Source: Mangifera indica
Lineage: Eukaryota > Streptophyta > Magnoliopsida > Sapindales > Anacardiaceae
Assembly: GCF_011075055.1 (NCBI RefSeq)
Contig: NC_058144.1
Span: forward strand, 9,700,138 to 9,764,137
Reading direction: 5' to 3'
Length of the DNA: 64,000 nucleotides
Both the position numbers and the translations under genes were made by a program. Of this stretch, positions 49,754-62,017 are shown one piece after another. Every line of letters begins with the position of its first letter. The first letter of the stretch is position 1. Below the pieces are notes generated by a model. The model searched no databases, was not told where the DNA came from, and was given only the letters and a program-made list of their open reading frames with translations.

Positions 49754-52700
49754 CTACCGACCAAACCAACCTCTCTGAGGTTGGATTTCCCCATCATTCA
49801 TTAGCTTATCCAGCACTATGTTCAGTTCAACTGACTGGCCGTTCTCTGTCAAGTTGCGAACTGTTGCTCTAACATGGTCCCTGGGGAATCCCATACTCGT
49901 CAATCTGTCAATCACATCATCCACAGGAACCCTATTTCCAGTTCCAGGAGAAGCTGAGCCACCACTAACCCCAGAAGCAGTAGGCAGTGCCTGTGGTAAC
50001 ACACGAGCAGTAGGGAGCTGAGGATAGCCACTTCCACCGCTCTGTGGTGTGGCAGTATGGAGTTGTGGTTTCATTGTGGACCCACTACCATACTGAGAAG
50101 GTGGTCCACCATATGGGTATGGTTCACTAGGCCCAGATTGTAGCCCATAACCTGTAGGAAACCCTGAACTGGATCTACTGGATGGAGGTTCATACATATG
50201 GGAAGGAGGAGCTCCATAATACTGTTGGGAGGGAGGGGAACTTGGTGGCTGAGAAGGGCGTGGGCCAAGGTTTGGTGCATAGTTCTGAGGAGGATTATAA
50301 GCTGTCTCTTCAGGAAGGTGGCCTGATGAAGATTGAAGTTGAGGTGGGTGGGGTGGCTGAGAGTACTGTGGCTGTGGTGGAGGTTGATATGGTTGATGTG
50401 GTGGTGCTGCGGGAGGAGGGTGTTGCAGCTGAGTTGAAGGAACTTGGTATTGTTGATTTGCTGCGTCTTGAAATTGACCATGGGGTGGAAGATAAGTTTC
50501 TCGCTGATGAATAGAAGGAATATGGCTCTGAGGGAACTGACTTGGGAGTTGAACTGGAGGTTGCAGATTCTGTTGGGGAGTAGGTGGGGAAGGAACAACA
50601 GTGGGAGGAAGAGGAGGAACTGACTGTGGAAAATTTACAGGAGGGGGAGGTGATTGTTGGTGAGATTGCAAAGGAGAAGATGTTGCTAGCTGCACAGCAT
50701 CTACATGCCCAGAGCTCTGGCTTTCAGATTTTTGCTGATCTACCTTTGACACTTTCAGCTTTGAAAGCTGCAGCTGAGCCTCCACTATTTCTTGTTTATC
50801 CTTCAAAACCAGAACCCCTGATTGAACCTGTACTTAGATGATGACAAACACCAAATACACACAACATTATGATCGATTTAGCAATATAATCATAAGCTGC
50901 TATGGATGATGAATTATGCTTTCACCCCAGAAGAATTCAATATCCTAGCACTAAATGAAGCAACAAAAGGCTACTCCAGCTTTGAAAAAACCTATATCAC
51001 TTTTTGCATCAATTCTTAGGTCCTCAAAGGCAGAGAAAGATGATACATTTAGGCATATAAGTGGTGAGGAATAACTCAAACTATCATTATATAATATGAT
51101 AAGATTGAAAATGGGCTTCTTTTGAGGAAGCAAAAGCTAACACAAAACAGTAAGTTATGTGGTGGGAATGAGTGCTTTGCTAGAAGACTTCAACTGTGAC
51201 GCAATTTATTGAGATTCACTTACCTTGTGATTATAGGTATCAATTTAGACAATTTGTTTCCAAAGAATTTATTTATCAGCATTGCGTATTAGATTAAGCG
51301 GCCTACAACTCAGAAAAGCTTATCCCAATCAGACAATGGCACATTTGAAGACATTCAAAAGAAATGTTTTGTTAAATCAGGATAGTTAAATGTTGCTTAG
51401 ACTTGCAAAAAAGAAAAAAAAAATCTTATTATTTGACCATTCTTCTTTTTTTATGAATGACAGGAAGGAAGAACAGTCGTCACAGGGAAGAACATAATTA
51501 CAAAAGCAGATCGAGTGTCCACAATTCAAAAAGCCATAAAGAAGACAAAAGCTATACAACCATGCATGTGCCGATATTTGTCTAACTAAGCCCTAACATA
51601 TATGTGACTAATCCTTATTACAAAAGCTCTCCAAGAAATAACAATCCAACAGTCCTTTCCCATTTAAGCATAATAAAGAATGAACTTAAATTCATTAGAA
51701 ACAGATGGCTATTTGAAGTGAGAATTCTGAATTTCTAATCAGGTGAACAGATGCCATCAACCAGAGTACCAAATTTTACTTTCTGATCAGATATCTATAT
51801 TCTCACTTTTTTAATAAGATACACATAATTCTACCTTCTGATAAGATGCAGCTTTCTATATAGCCAAGGCAGTTACTATATTAAGATAGTGAGCACTAAG
51901 AGGAAAGGACAATGAAGATACCTCTCTCAGAATATTTTCCATCAGCCTCATTTTACCATCAGTACTTCCATGATTGTTTCCGACAGATACCTTCAAATCA
52001 TCAATAGAATTCTCAAGGTTGCAGGTTCTAGTCTCCAACTGAGTTATCCGTGCACTGACACTCTGTAACACATGCAACATATCATCAACATATTTTTTCA
52101 TTGTTTGATCAATCTCTGACAGTAAAGTGACATTTGAAGAATTACTGTCCTTCTCCGGAATGAATTTTGCGGGCTCAACTGAGTCAAAAGAACTATAATC
52201 CTGTACAGAATGAAAGAGTATGCAGATATAGTTAGATACAAACTCCATCCCAATTGCCTCCCAATCAACCAAATAGCAGAACTCACAAGAAAATATCCAT
52301 AGCACAGGGAAGAAAACAAAGTCTAAAGGAAGTAACCAAAATTTTTCTATGGAAATGACAGAACTGGAAAAAACAACCCGTATGTCACAAAAATCTCACT
52401 GTTGTTCTTCTTAAAAAAAAAAGCACTGCCACATAGTGATGAGACCTCTGCTTGGCTCAGCGTAACAAAAAATCAAAGTCTCAATAATGTCTATTATGTC
52501 TGAATTATAAAGATAAAACTACTTAGCTAAAATAGTCCCAAAAAAATTTCTTCACAGTACACAGTCAAAAGCCTCACACATTCAGTTAACCAAATCCTGA
52601 ACTATTAAGTTCACAAACCGGATTTCTTCATTCAGCTCCCAGCAATTCCAACACAGACCATTTTAAATAAGAGAGCATATTAAGCAATTCAATTTAATAA

Positions 52701-53325
52701 TTTGAACTGCTATGTTATCAATGGCAAAATCCCAGCAACATTCTCACACTAAATCTTTTATATGATTTTGTCTCACGCAACATCATCCTAGTAACATCCA
52801 AAGTCAATTGATAAAGACCATGTCGTATGTTACTAATGTACTGTTCTTAACTCACCAGCCTTACAGAAACTATCCAGCAATTTAAGAAAGTAAAACCTTC
52901 AAAACATAAAATTAATTAATAACTCAATCACCAATTAATCAATCAATTCAACCAGCTAAAACTAGAACAAAACCAGAAATAATTAAAAAACCCAGTTCAA
53001 AAACAAACAAACAGAAACAGGGAAAGAATTAAATTACTCGAATAGGAGATTTCGGTTTATTATCAGCGGAATTCCAAACCCTAGAAGTAGACGCAGAATC
53101 AAAACTCAGTGATTGAGACAATCCTCCACGAATGGGCTGAAAATCGTAACTGGGTACGATCTCTTCTTTCTTAATCCCAATCCCATTATTCAAATCATGA
53201 TCTTCCTCCTCGTGCTGCGGATCTTTCATTAGATCGATGAAGTCTTTGTCTTTGTTGGGGCCAGTACCAATCTGAGAGGATGTTAAATCCATTATTTGCT
53301 TATCCATAAACTGCGACGTATTCAT
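49754..53325 (-). CDS. FLOE-family DUF1421 protein (prion-like, QPS-rich), FLOE2-like
   Basis: Three coding exons on the minus strand: 53325-53038, 52200-51922 and 50827-49754, all phase 0, 546 residues. The N-terminal exon is Asp/Ser-rich (MNTSQFMDKQIMDLTSSQ). Exon 2 (about residues 97-189) holds a predicted coiled coil with heptads around MKKYVDDMLHVLQSVSARIT. Exon 3 carries about 250 residues dominated by Pro, Gln, Ser and Tyr, low-complexity and likely disordered. A conserved UBA-like/DUF1421 end follows at about 489-546 (DDVIDRLTSMGFPRDHV to QPQRGWFGR). This is the DS, coiled-coil, QPS, DUF1421 order of Arabidopsis FLOE proteins; FLOE1 forms hydration-dependent condensates in seeds and influences germination under water stress. 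Position next to a Core-2/I-branching gene matches FLOE2 (At5g14540). An ATG nine bases upstream (53334) is an alternative start. Confidence 0.9.
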
Positions 53326-53334
53326 CGCAAACAC

Positions 53335-56308
53335 GAGGAATTGAACAAAATGAATTTGTGAGAGTGCAGTTGAATTATTATTATATTTATTTTTGGTTTT
53401 AGCTTGACCTGGCTACGGGGTTTTGGAGTTTAGGACATGAGAACAGAGAAACTTTTGCTTTGGGTTTCTCTTAGTTACTAAGGAAATAAAAATAAAAAGT
53501 CTTTGTAGCACCAAGTCATTTCTCCACAGGGAAACTACAGTTCTTACTTCTAATTCTTGAATTCCTAATCTGTCATTTACAGAAAAGACAGTGACGTACT
53601 TGATAAATGATCATATAATATCTTAATTATTTAATTTTTGTGAGATTATAATATGATTGTGGTCTAAATTGGACATTTCTTCATGAAATCTGACTGTATA
53701 TATTAGCAGGCCATGTTTTTTTTTTTGTTTATAGTTTTTTTTTTAAATCAAAATTAAATTTTGTTCTCATTAAACCTTGGTTGAAAAATAGTAGAGTAAA
53801 CCTTGTTTATAGTTTCATAAGTCGCACCCACAAATCCTTCTCATCACAGACATTGTTCGATAATAGCTTGAGTAAGATAGGACCAACATCGACTCTACTC
53901 AAACAAAGAAGAAATTTGAAAACAAAAAGAGAAAATGTCGAAAACTAAAGTTCAAGAAAAAAGAGAAACTAACGTTTTCAAAAGTTTGGAAAGCTGTTGC
54001 AAATAAAAAAAGATAAAAATCCTAGAGATAGGGAAAAAATAATTTTTTAAAATATGTTAAGGAAAAATTGTTAGTTTTTAAAACTAAAATGAAAATAAAA
54101 TAATTATTTTTTATTTTTAAATAAAATCATAAAATAATATTTTTACCTTTTATATTAATTATACTGAGTAAAATAAATTTTAAATCTAATGATTGACCTT
54201 ATAATAACTGAATTAAATAAATCAAGAGTTTAATGTTAATATATTATCAGAAAAAACTTAAACACATATTTTTTTATATATAAATTCTCATATTTTACCA
54301 TTCAAATCATCCGTTCGTTAACTACACCCATATTCTACTGTTCTTATATTAATGCATGCTTGGAAATGAATCTGATTCAGAAACAAAATTATGAGGGACC
54401 TGGGGAACCTCAGAACTCAAAATGGCAGTGTAATTTACAGTAGATTGATTATAGGAAACTTCAGGAGTCGAAGTTGTTTAATTCAAGAAATCCCACTATA
54501 GCCAATCATGTTTATGAAGCTTCAACCGTAGCTACTGTTTCAGCTTATGCTTGCCTTTTATGCATTGGCTTTAGATATACAATGTTTGGTTTGGTTCAAT
54601 TTTCAGCTTCATTTTTCTCAGAGTGAAGATCGTGTCGATGAAAAAAACCTTTGCAGGTGAATTGCTTTTGTTTTTGTTTCAATTTTTAAGACTTCCTTGT
54701 ACATGTATGGAGTGGAAATGGGATCCAAATCTTACCAGCATTATAAGGTTTCTTTAATGTTTCTGTTACTTGAAATTTAGATGGCAGGAATCCTGCTCCT
54801 GGTTCTTTTTGTAATGGGAAAGCTTGAAAATTTATGAATAAATAAGTAGTTTCTCTTGGAGAATTAATTATTGTTTTGAAAGGAGGAGTCAATCATGTTT
54901 GAATGTGCTTGTTATTCTATATACTTATGACATTTATATTTTCAAAAGTGGCTTCTCTTTGAGAGGTAATATTTTCATAAATTCTCAAACATTTCAGGGT
55001 TAAGACTTAGTATATTACCCAATATTATTTCGTAACTGATCATAACTAAATGAAAAATTTGTAACCCATAAGAGATAACTTGAGTGATAAAAGAAGAGAC
55101 TCATATATAAAAGAGTATGAGTTGAAGTCTCATCCGATGATATACAAAAATCAAACTCTTAATTTACTTGATTTAATGGTGATAGGTTTATTCTATTCAA
55201 TATAGTTTATTCAGTTCTAAATAAGTAACGAATTTATCCAATCACTAGTTAACCAATTTAACCAAAATAGATTCAGAACCAACATTTTACCACATCAAGG
55301 TTTGCCCTAGGTTTTAAAACACTGGTTCTACTGCGTCTAAGCCAAGCTATATAATGGTGATATCGGAAAAAAAATTTAAAATTTTAGTTTTAATTTATTT
55401 TGGTTCTAACATCTAGAAACCCTAATTCCTAGATGCATGTATAGAAAATGAACCTATTTAAGAAATTAGATTATGGGAAAACAGGGATTCTCAAAATGGC
55501 AGTTTATATATTTAAGAGATTTTCATTCATAACAAGGCAAAAAGTAATTAATTAGCTAGAACTAGATTCTAAGAAACTCCAATATTATACTATGGCCAAA
55601 AGACTTGTTCCCACCCAAGGTTTGATGTAATTTCAAATTCCCACCCACTAACTTCTAAAATCCGAAATCCTATTTATGAGCTAAATTCCATTAAAATTTT
55701 CAATTAGATATAATGATAAAATTACTATTTTAATAATAATATTAAAAATATATAATTTATTTTTTTAAAGGGGAGGTCATCGATGTCAACGATGATAGCT
55801 GAAGAGGTAAAAAAATAAAACCTTAGGTTTGGAGAGGGGGAGAATGTGATTTTTCAAAACTATATAATTTTAGATATGAGTGAAGTTTTTAAAATATGAA
55901 AAAAAATATAATAATTTATATTTATTTTTAATGTTATTGTTAAAATAATGATTTTATCTTTATATCTATCTGAAAATTTTAATAGAATTTGATTTATAAA
56001 TAAGATTTTGAGTTTTTAAAATTTAGCATGTCGAAGTGAATTACATCAAATCTGGGGTGGGAACAAGAATTATGGCCTTGTAATATTTAGAGATCCCACT
56101 GCAAATAGCTTGCTCTAGATTTTGTTGTAGTCATAGACTCATACGCTTGAAGGACGTGAGTTAAAATTGATACAAAAAGGAAAAAGAAATTAGTAGTAAC
56201 TGTACTTTATTACTCGGAGAAATCAAACACTTAGCAATTACTTACTTACAGTTACTGGTAAGTTTGAAGAAATTAAATTTTACATGTTATATATATAGAT
56301 CTTTACTC
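53335..56308. other. Intergenic region between FLOE-like and raffinose synthase genes
   Basis: It contains the FLOE-like promoter side, an AT-rich stretch at 53940-54180 resembling the right half of the foldback family, unassigned sequence (54200-55560), the foldback element at 55594-56077 and the raffinose synthase 3' flank. No credible gene. Confidence 0.6.
55594..56077. mobile_element. Short member of the GGCCAAAAGACTT foldback family (484 bp)
   Basis: The left end GGCCAAAAGACTTGTTCCCA pairs with the right end, the reverse complement of GGCCATAATTCTTGTTCCCA. Internal subterminal blocks match the other members (TTAGATATAATGATAAAATT at left; AATAATGATTTTATCTTTAT at right). The flanks show no convincing 9-bp duplication. 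No ORF. Confidence 0.8.
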
Positions 56309-59192
56309 TTAAAATAAGTACTCAATTACAGATAAACCAGAAGGACTTGACCATGGCACTTGCAGAACGACGATTTTCCCTTCATATTCATACATAGCAT
56401 CTTCTCCATGAACCTTGCAAGCTTTCGGTTTCTCCGAAGAAAACACTCTCATTTCTCCACTTCCCTTAACTCCAATCTTCACAGAGTTCCAGCCGTAAGA
56501 GAAGGACTGGATAGCACCGCCAGTGTTGAGCATATTCACCAGGCCAATAGGAGCAAACTGCACAGACTTTCCAGGCAAAACGGTGACTGGAGAAACAGTT
56601 ATGAGTTCGAATGTGAAGGGCTCCAAGGAAATTTCAATGTCATCAGTTGGTTTTGAGAGAAGGAGTTTCTTGGACTCCGACAAGTACATGGCGAAAACTT
56701 CAACTCCTTCAACGGAAATGGGGTTCTTCCCAGTGTTCCATTCAATGTCCTTAGCGTTGGTCGTGGCTGTCACCTTGTGAGAATACTGAGAAAAGCATTG
56801 GTTCCGTCGAGTCTCACGGCACCATCCTCCTCCTTGGCAGTTGAATGCTCCGATAACTCCAGTAAACTGTTTAATGAATCCTCAGTCATGAAAGTTTGGA
56901 AAAAACGAATGTATCCGTAGAAGGGGGAAAAAAGACTAACCTTGTTGAGGTTCCAAATCTTGAGCATGGTTTTGCCATCATGAAGAGGGTCTTCAAAGAG
57001 GCAGTCTTTGGTGGGAAGAGCGTAGGATTCACACCGGAGAATGGATCCATCGGGCATGGCTAAGCGTTTGAGCAGGGGGAAGTTGTGCTTGCCAACAGTG
57101 TCACTGACATAAATTGGACCGCCGGAAATGGCCCTGGAAGCCGCATGAAACTCGGCGCAAGGGTGAGTAGATTGGAACATATCCCAATCCGGTTGAATGA
57201 AATTGCCCATCCACAAGCTGTTGTAGGCACAGTGCACCATGTGACACCCTTGCAGCCAAAACGTACCGTTTGGATCGCCAGATGGATCAGTGCACCAAAA
57301 GTCATCACCTGTTGAGCACACAAATAACATTATTGTCCTGTTTTAACTTGTAAACGTGGTGATCTTATGAGGGAGAAATATGTAATTAAGCCAACTTAGT
57401 CAAACACTTTTAATCCACTTAAATATGAAAAAATATGTATTATGCATCATATGATACACTTAAATATGGACAGTGCCTTTGATTTTGATTTCAGGGTGTT
57501 AATGTGACGATAGTAATAGTTAGTGGATTAAATTAGAATTAATTAAAAGTGATGACAGACATACCAACACGACCAAGAGCAATGGCTTCTGTCCCAAGAA
57601 ACATGAAATCGTTACAGTGCTCCATACTTGCAATTACTCCATTGCCCTTGAAATGCTTCCTTACTGACTCAGTTAACGCCTTGAAATAAGCTTTTGCAAG
57701 ATCCACTCTGCCTCCATAATTCTCGCACAACATTTCCAAGAGCTGTAAAACATTAACAATTTTAGTAAGATTTGTCGGAAAACCTTTTTTCATAGATATT
57801 ATATGTAGCAGTTACGTGCCGACCAAACAAGTCAAAGTAACTTAGAACTAATAGTCGGTCTGTTTCCAACAAGTCAAAGTTTCTGAAATCGGGAATGGTC
57901 CAGAAAACCAGAAGTCATCATTAATATAAAAATAATATTTAATTTAATTTCAAAGAAATCGATTAACTTACATGGATAACGTCAACTTTGACCCCATCAA
58001 TTCCAACTTTCTCCAACTGTGAGTGGAGCCCTTCATACATTTGATCAACGATCTCCGGTGGAACCAGCCCTATTCCGGTGTTGACGATCTTATCAACAGC
58101 CAGATCCTCCATCGTGATCTTCAATCCCGGAGAAAGTTTCGGCTTCACAATGCTAGCTTCCGGCAATCCTGGCACCTTAGGCCTCAAGCCGCCCCAGTAT
58201 CCACACAGTGCATGCCAAACGTAAACTTGATCCACGCTTTTGAACTCCTCCTTGAGATCTTTGATGAATGCGCCCATGCCTTTGCAGCTGTTGGCCGAGT
58301 TATTTGGGCCTTTATAGTCTCTGAATTTATAATTTTCTTCGAATTTTAGAAGCCTGCAAGGCATTTGTTCCCCGGCGACGGTGTGGTTCATGCCTTCTTT
58401 GGTGATGGGGTCCTCATCGTGGCTGATGGACTGCCATCCGTCGTCGATCAATACGAATCCGGGTGGGCACCCACCGTCGACGAAACCTTTGACGCCTTCC
58501 ATGACCCCCTGCGGGTTCACCGTAAGGTAAAATGCGTCCCACGTGCACCAACCAAATTTGTCCACGATTGGTGGAGGTGTTTTTTCCTCCAAAAGCTTGA
58601 AAGTTCCCAAATGAAGTCTAATGACTTTCATTGCTTCTTTCACCAAGCTGAAGGGGTCCTCACCGGTATGCACATAAAGTACACTTCGGAAGGCGGCGGC
58701 GGAGACTTTCGTCGACCCGCTTTCGACGCAAATGTCGACGTTGTCGTCGATTCCGGGCTGGAGAGAAGCTCGGAACTGCCCTTCAACGAGAGGGAGAAGG
58801 AGAATATACGGCCGACCCGAGTCGGATTTGTCGAGAACCACCATCTGGGTCTCGTGCTCGAGGTCTCCCCCGTTGGAGCCGACCCAGTGAGTCGTCCACC
58901 AAACCTTGAACCTGAAAATGCTCATAAACCGTAAGCTTTTGAGCTTCCCTAGAGGAACCACGTGGCGACTACTGGGTTCAGCACTGTTGAATCCGACGAA
59001 GGATCCAACGGAGGACACCGTCTTGTCGGCGGTGTACGGAGAAGGAGTAACAGTGATGTTATCAGGAATATCACTGAGAAACACATGGCCATTCGCCATT
59101 AGTTTCGATCCCTCCAGGCTGACCATTGACTGGTTATAGCCATTAACAAGAGTATCATCAAAAGAGTCTCCTTTGCTCAAACTTGGAGCCAT
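56309..59192 (-). CDS. Raffinose synthase (GH36 family galactinol-sucrose galactosyltransferase)
   Basis: Transfers galactose from galactinol to sucrose, making raffinose and myo-inositol in the cytosol. Four exons on the minus strand: 59192-57972, 57742-57565, 57308-56941 and 56866-56309, giving 774 residues, near the usual 780. The barrel signatures are present: KFGWCTWDAFYLTV, PPGFVLIDDGWQSI, VKVDVIH with the likely nucleophile at D404, and DDFWCTDPSGDPNGTFWLQG from D468. The last exon reads TGVIGAFNCQGGGWCRET and ends PWSSPSGLSVIEYLF, a complete C-terminus. The extra segment of about 80 residues that marks stachyose synthase is absent. It resembles Arabidopsis RFS5 (At5g40390), whose neighbour is the PPR gene At5g40400; both gene types occur here. 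Seed and stress expression is inferred from the family and from ACGT motifs upstream. Confidence 0.96.
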
Positions 59193-59303
59193 TGTTGTTA
59201 AAGCAAAAAATAAAATAAAAAAACGAAAGTCTCAGCTACAGAGAAGTTAAACAGAAGGAAATGGAATAAAGATTTGTGGCGAGACAAGAAGGAAAGAAAT
59301 CCT

Positions 59304-59312
59304 GTTTATATA
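59304..59312 (-). promoter_or_regulatory. Candidate TATA box of raffinose synthase
   Basis: The minus strand reads CTATATAAAC about 112 bases before the start codon, the expected spacing for a short leader. A second candidate (TATATATA near 59461-59468) lies farther upstream and could drive a longer leader. Confidence 0.5.
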
Positions 59313-60727
59313 GACAAAGTAAGAAACCCAAAAAGAAGAATGGAATCTTCAAAAACTAAACAAAAGATTTGATTTTGTGTTGATGAAATATTAAAACTTG
59401 CTTTAACTTGTGCTGCTGAATGCTGAACTGATGATGGTGAAACCCAAATGGGAAGCGGTGTATATATAGGCTTGCAATACAGAGGGAAAAGCTTGAGTGG
59501 AAGGTGAGGTGGGTGCTTCCTTCTTCTTTTTTGTTGAATTGTTGGTTTGAAAATTTCATGCGTCAGTCAGTCCGCAGTGTGAAAAAGTGAAAATTAAATT
59601 TTAAACATTATCCATTGTCTTTTCTAAAATATCATATAAACTAATGTTTCTTTTTGTGCTTAATTTGGGGAATTGACGGTTCAAAGCAAAGGTGACGAAT
59701 GTTACATCAAAGCTTCATGGATGAAGATTTGACGGGTGGATACGAAGCCACGCACAGGAAAAAATTCAGGTGTAAATTAAAAGGTGAAAAAAAAAAAACA
59801 TAAAAATAAGTCTATTTAGTGTGGCCTACTATACTAACTAAATTCATGCTTTGGCCTTTCTTAAATTTCATTATTTTTTAATTTATTTTGTATATATTTA
59901 TTTTTATACAATTTAAACCTTTTATATTATATTTTTACGTTTGTTACTGAAAATAAATATATATAATTTTATTCATAAAATCTAACGTAGTCAAAACATA
60001 TAAATTTTTAATCTAAAGATTGAATCTTGATATCTCATTTCAAATATTTACAAGGATTTTCATTTGTAGGATAAACCAATCAATTTATTCAATATATACT
60101 AAAATGAATCAGCAATTTTATTCTCTTTTTATATCATTCTTAAAAGCTTTGGTTCTAAATTCCTTGATACTGTTTTTTATTTGTCAATTTTCATGAATTG
60201 TTACATTTAAAAAACATTGTCATATTAAAAATATACATCTTTTATTGTATGAAAAGAGATAAAAAAATTAATAAATATTTTTTTTTCTTATATAGTTCAT
60301 TAGTGTTAGTTAAATAGTTGATGGGCATGAACAAGATTTCAGTTTTGTCGACAACTTAATTTTTAATATTTTATAATTATAAACATATATTTTCATAAAT
60401 TTTATAATTTTTATATAAAAAAAACTATGAATTCTAAGAGGGGTATATTTTATTTAAGTAAAGATTGGGAATGTTTTTATCAACAAATTTAATAGATGGA
60501 AAAAAAAAAAAGATTTTCCAAACAGAAAAATAGAATAATCATTTAATCAAAGTTAAGGTGATAAAGCGATAAAGGTACAATTCTAAAGTGAAATTCTTTT
60601 GAAAAAATGGAATATTGGAACTAACGTGACAAAAACTGGCCAATCACAACACTGCATCTGTCCCACATTTGGGTGAGACGTGAGAATATTATTAAGGGAA
60701 TATTGAAACCCATATCAGTTTAAAAAA

Positions 60728-61000
60728 GGCCCAAAGACTTTTTCCCACAGAAGTTTAGTATAAAGATAAATATATGCTTCGGGGAATTTTTAAAATTTAA
60801 TTTATTTTTTTATATTTAAAAATTATCATTAAAGATGAAATTATTATTTTATTAATAATATTAAAATAAGTAAAATTATATCTGATTTTTTATTTAAAAA
60901 ATTAATAATTTTTTTTATGATTAAATTTTAAAAAATGATATTTTTTAATTAAGATTTTAAATTTTTTCGATGGTTTTTTGATAGACAATAGTTCTCTCTT
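60728..61000. mobile_element. Truncated foldback-family element
   Basis: The left end GGCCCAAAGACTTTTTCCCA resembles the family terminus and is followed by family-like AT-rich sequence (AAAGATGAAATTATTATTTT, ATTAATAATATTAAAATAAG). No right terminus was found, so it is a partial copy. The end position is approximate. Confidence 0.5.
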
Positions 61001-61271
61001 TTTCTCTTAGTGATGACTCTTTCTCTGATGCTTTTTTTTCTGTTTGAAGCTCTCTCTCTCTCTAGATGAAGGGTTTTAGATTTTATTATTCATTTAAAAT
61101 AGGCACAAAATAAATAAATGAAAGTTTATTGAATTATGCATTTTACCTTACGGTCCCTACTAATTTAACAAAGCAAAAGCACATTCAAAATTTTTTAAAG
61201 TAAATATTCTTGGTACGAAAAAGAAGCTGTGGAAAACACTGACCTCTACCCTCTAATTATTTGCCAAGTGG

Positions 61272-61550
61272 TAGGGTTAAACTCGAACCGAGTCTATTTA
61301 AGTTTGGTTTGAATAAATTCGAAATGAGTCAATCATATACAAGCTCGATCGAGCTATTTGTTAAATTTTTCAATTAAAAATTTTTGATACAAAATAATAT
61401 CGTTTCAATCAATATGTATTAAAATGACATCGTTTTAATAACAAAAAATGGATCTAATAGAATTCGAATCGAGTTAAAATTTGACTTTAACAAATTCGAA
61501 TTCAAACTTGAGCTTAATTATAAGTAAACCAAATTGAATTTGAACTTAAC
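61272..61550. mobile_element. Diverged hAT-type MITE, related to 47954-48294
   Basis: It starts TAGGGTTAAACTCGAACCGA and ends near TTGAATTTGAACTTAAC. The interior shares AATAATATCGTTTCAATCAA and AATGACATCGTTTTAAT with the AAAACGACGTCGTTTTGAT core of the 341-bp element. The flanks CCAAGTGG (61264-61271) and TCAAGTGG (61551-61558) match at 7 of 8 bases, consistent with an aged 8-bp hAT duplication. Confidence 0.6.
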
Positions 61551-61659
61551 TCAAGTGGTGTGAATTTTTTAATATTTTATAAGCTTACCCTTAAAATACC
61601 GTGTTTGGTAAAAGAAATTAGAATATGCTGTGCGCAATTGGCGGTGGACCACCGACTTT

Positions 61660-61896
61660 TGCCACGTGTAGGTTCTATGGCAGACTCCCACCGACCCTTT
61701 GGTTTCATGATTTTAGTCTTTGGACTTGGAGTATTGAGCTATGGAAGTCTGACACGTGCAATACTTCTCCCGTAAGAAACGGAGACCAGAATTGAGAATC
61801 TAGAAACCGTTGGGACCAAGACCAGAGTGACCATTAAGAACTCGCCACGTAAAACTGTGGAGGGAGGCGTGTCAGTTTCAATTAGCAGACGTGTGG
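61660..61896. promoter_or_regulatory. Cluster of ACGT (ABRE/G-box-like) motifs
   Basis: CACGTG at 61663-61668 (GCCACGTGTA) and 61753-61758 (GACACGTGCA), CCACGT at 61845-61850 and ACGTGT at 61889-61894, with GGCGTGTC at about 61866. ACGTG cores are the recognised site class of ABA-responsive and G-box bZIP/bHLH factors. The nearest known starts are raffinose synthase (about 2.5 kb away, -) and none on the + strand, so the target is unproven. Confidence 0.45.
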
Positions 61897-62017
61897 TGAA
61901 ACCAACGCGGTTAGTCGGTGCCAGTTATGTCTGGTAAGTGGTTGATTTAGGACGGTTACTAATTTAAATCTGATAATGTCAGTATTCAGATAATAAAATT
62001 TATGCGATTTATTTTAA

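Noticed and set aside
50182..50514. 110-codon plus-strand ORF rich in Val/Glu/Gly
   Set aside because: Shadow of the Pro/Gln-rich FLOE-like exon on the other strand.
58365..58934. 189-codon ORF antisense to raffinose synthase exon 1, with a 108-codon one beside it
   Set aside because: Both mirror a highly conserved coding exon; the sense strand explains the sequence fully.
61560..61775. 71-codon ORF in the ACGT motif region
   Set aside because: No recognisable family; the dense ACGT motifs explain the composition better.
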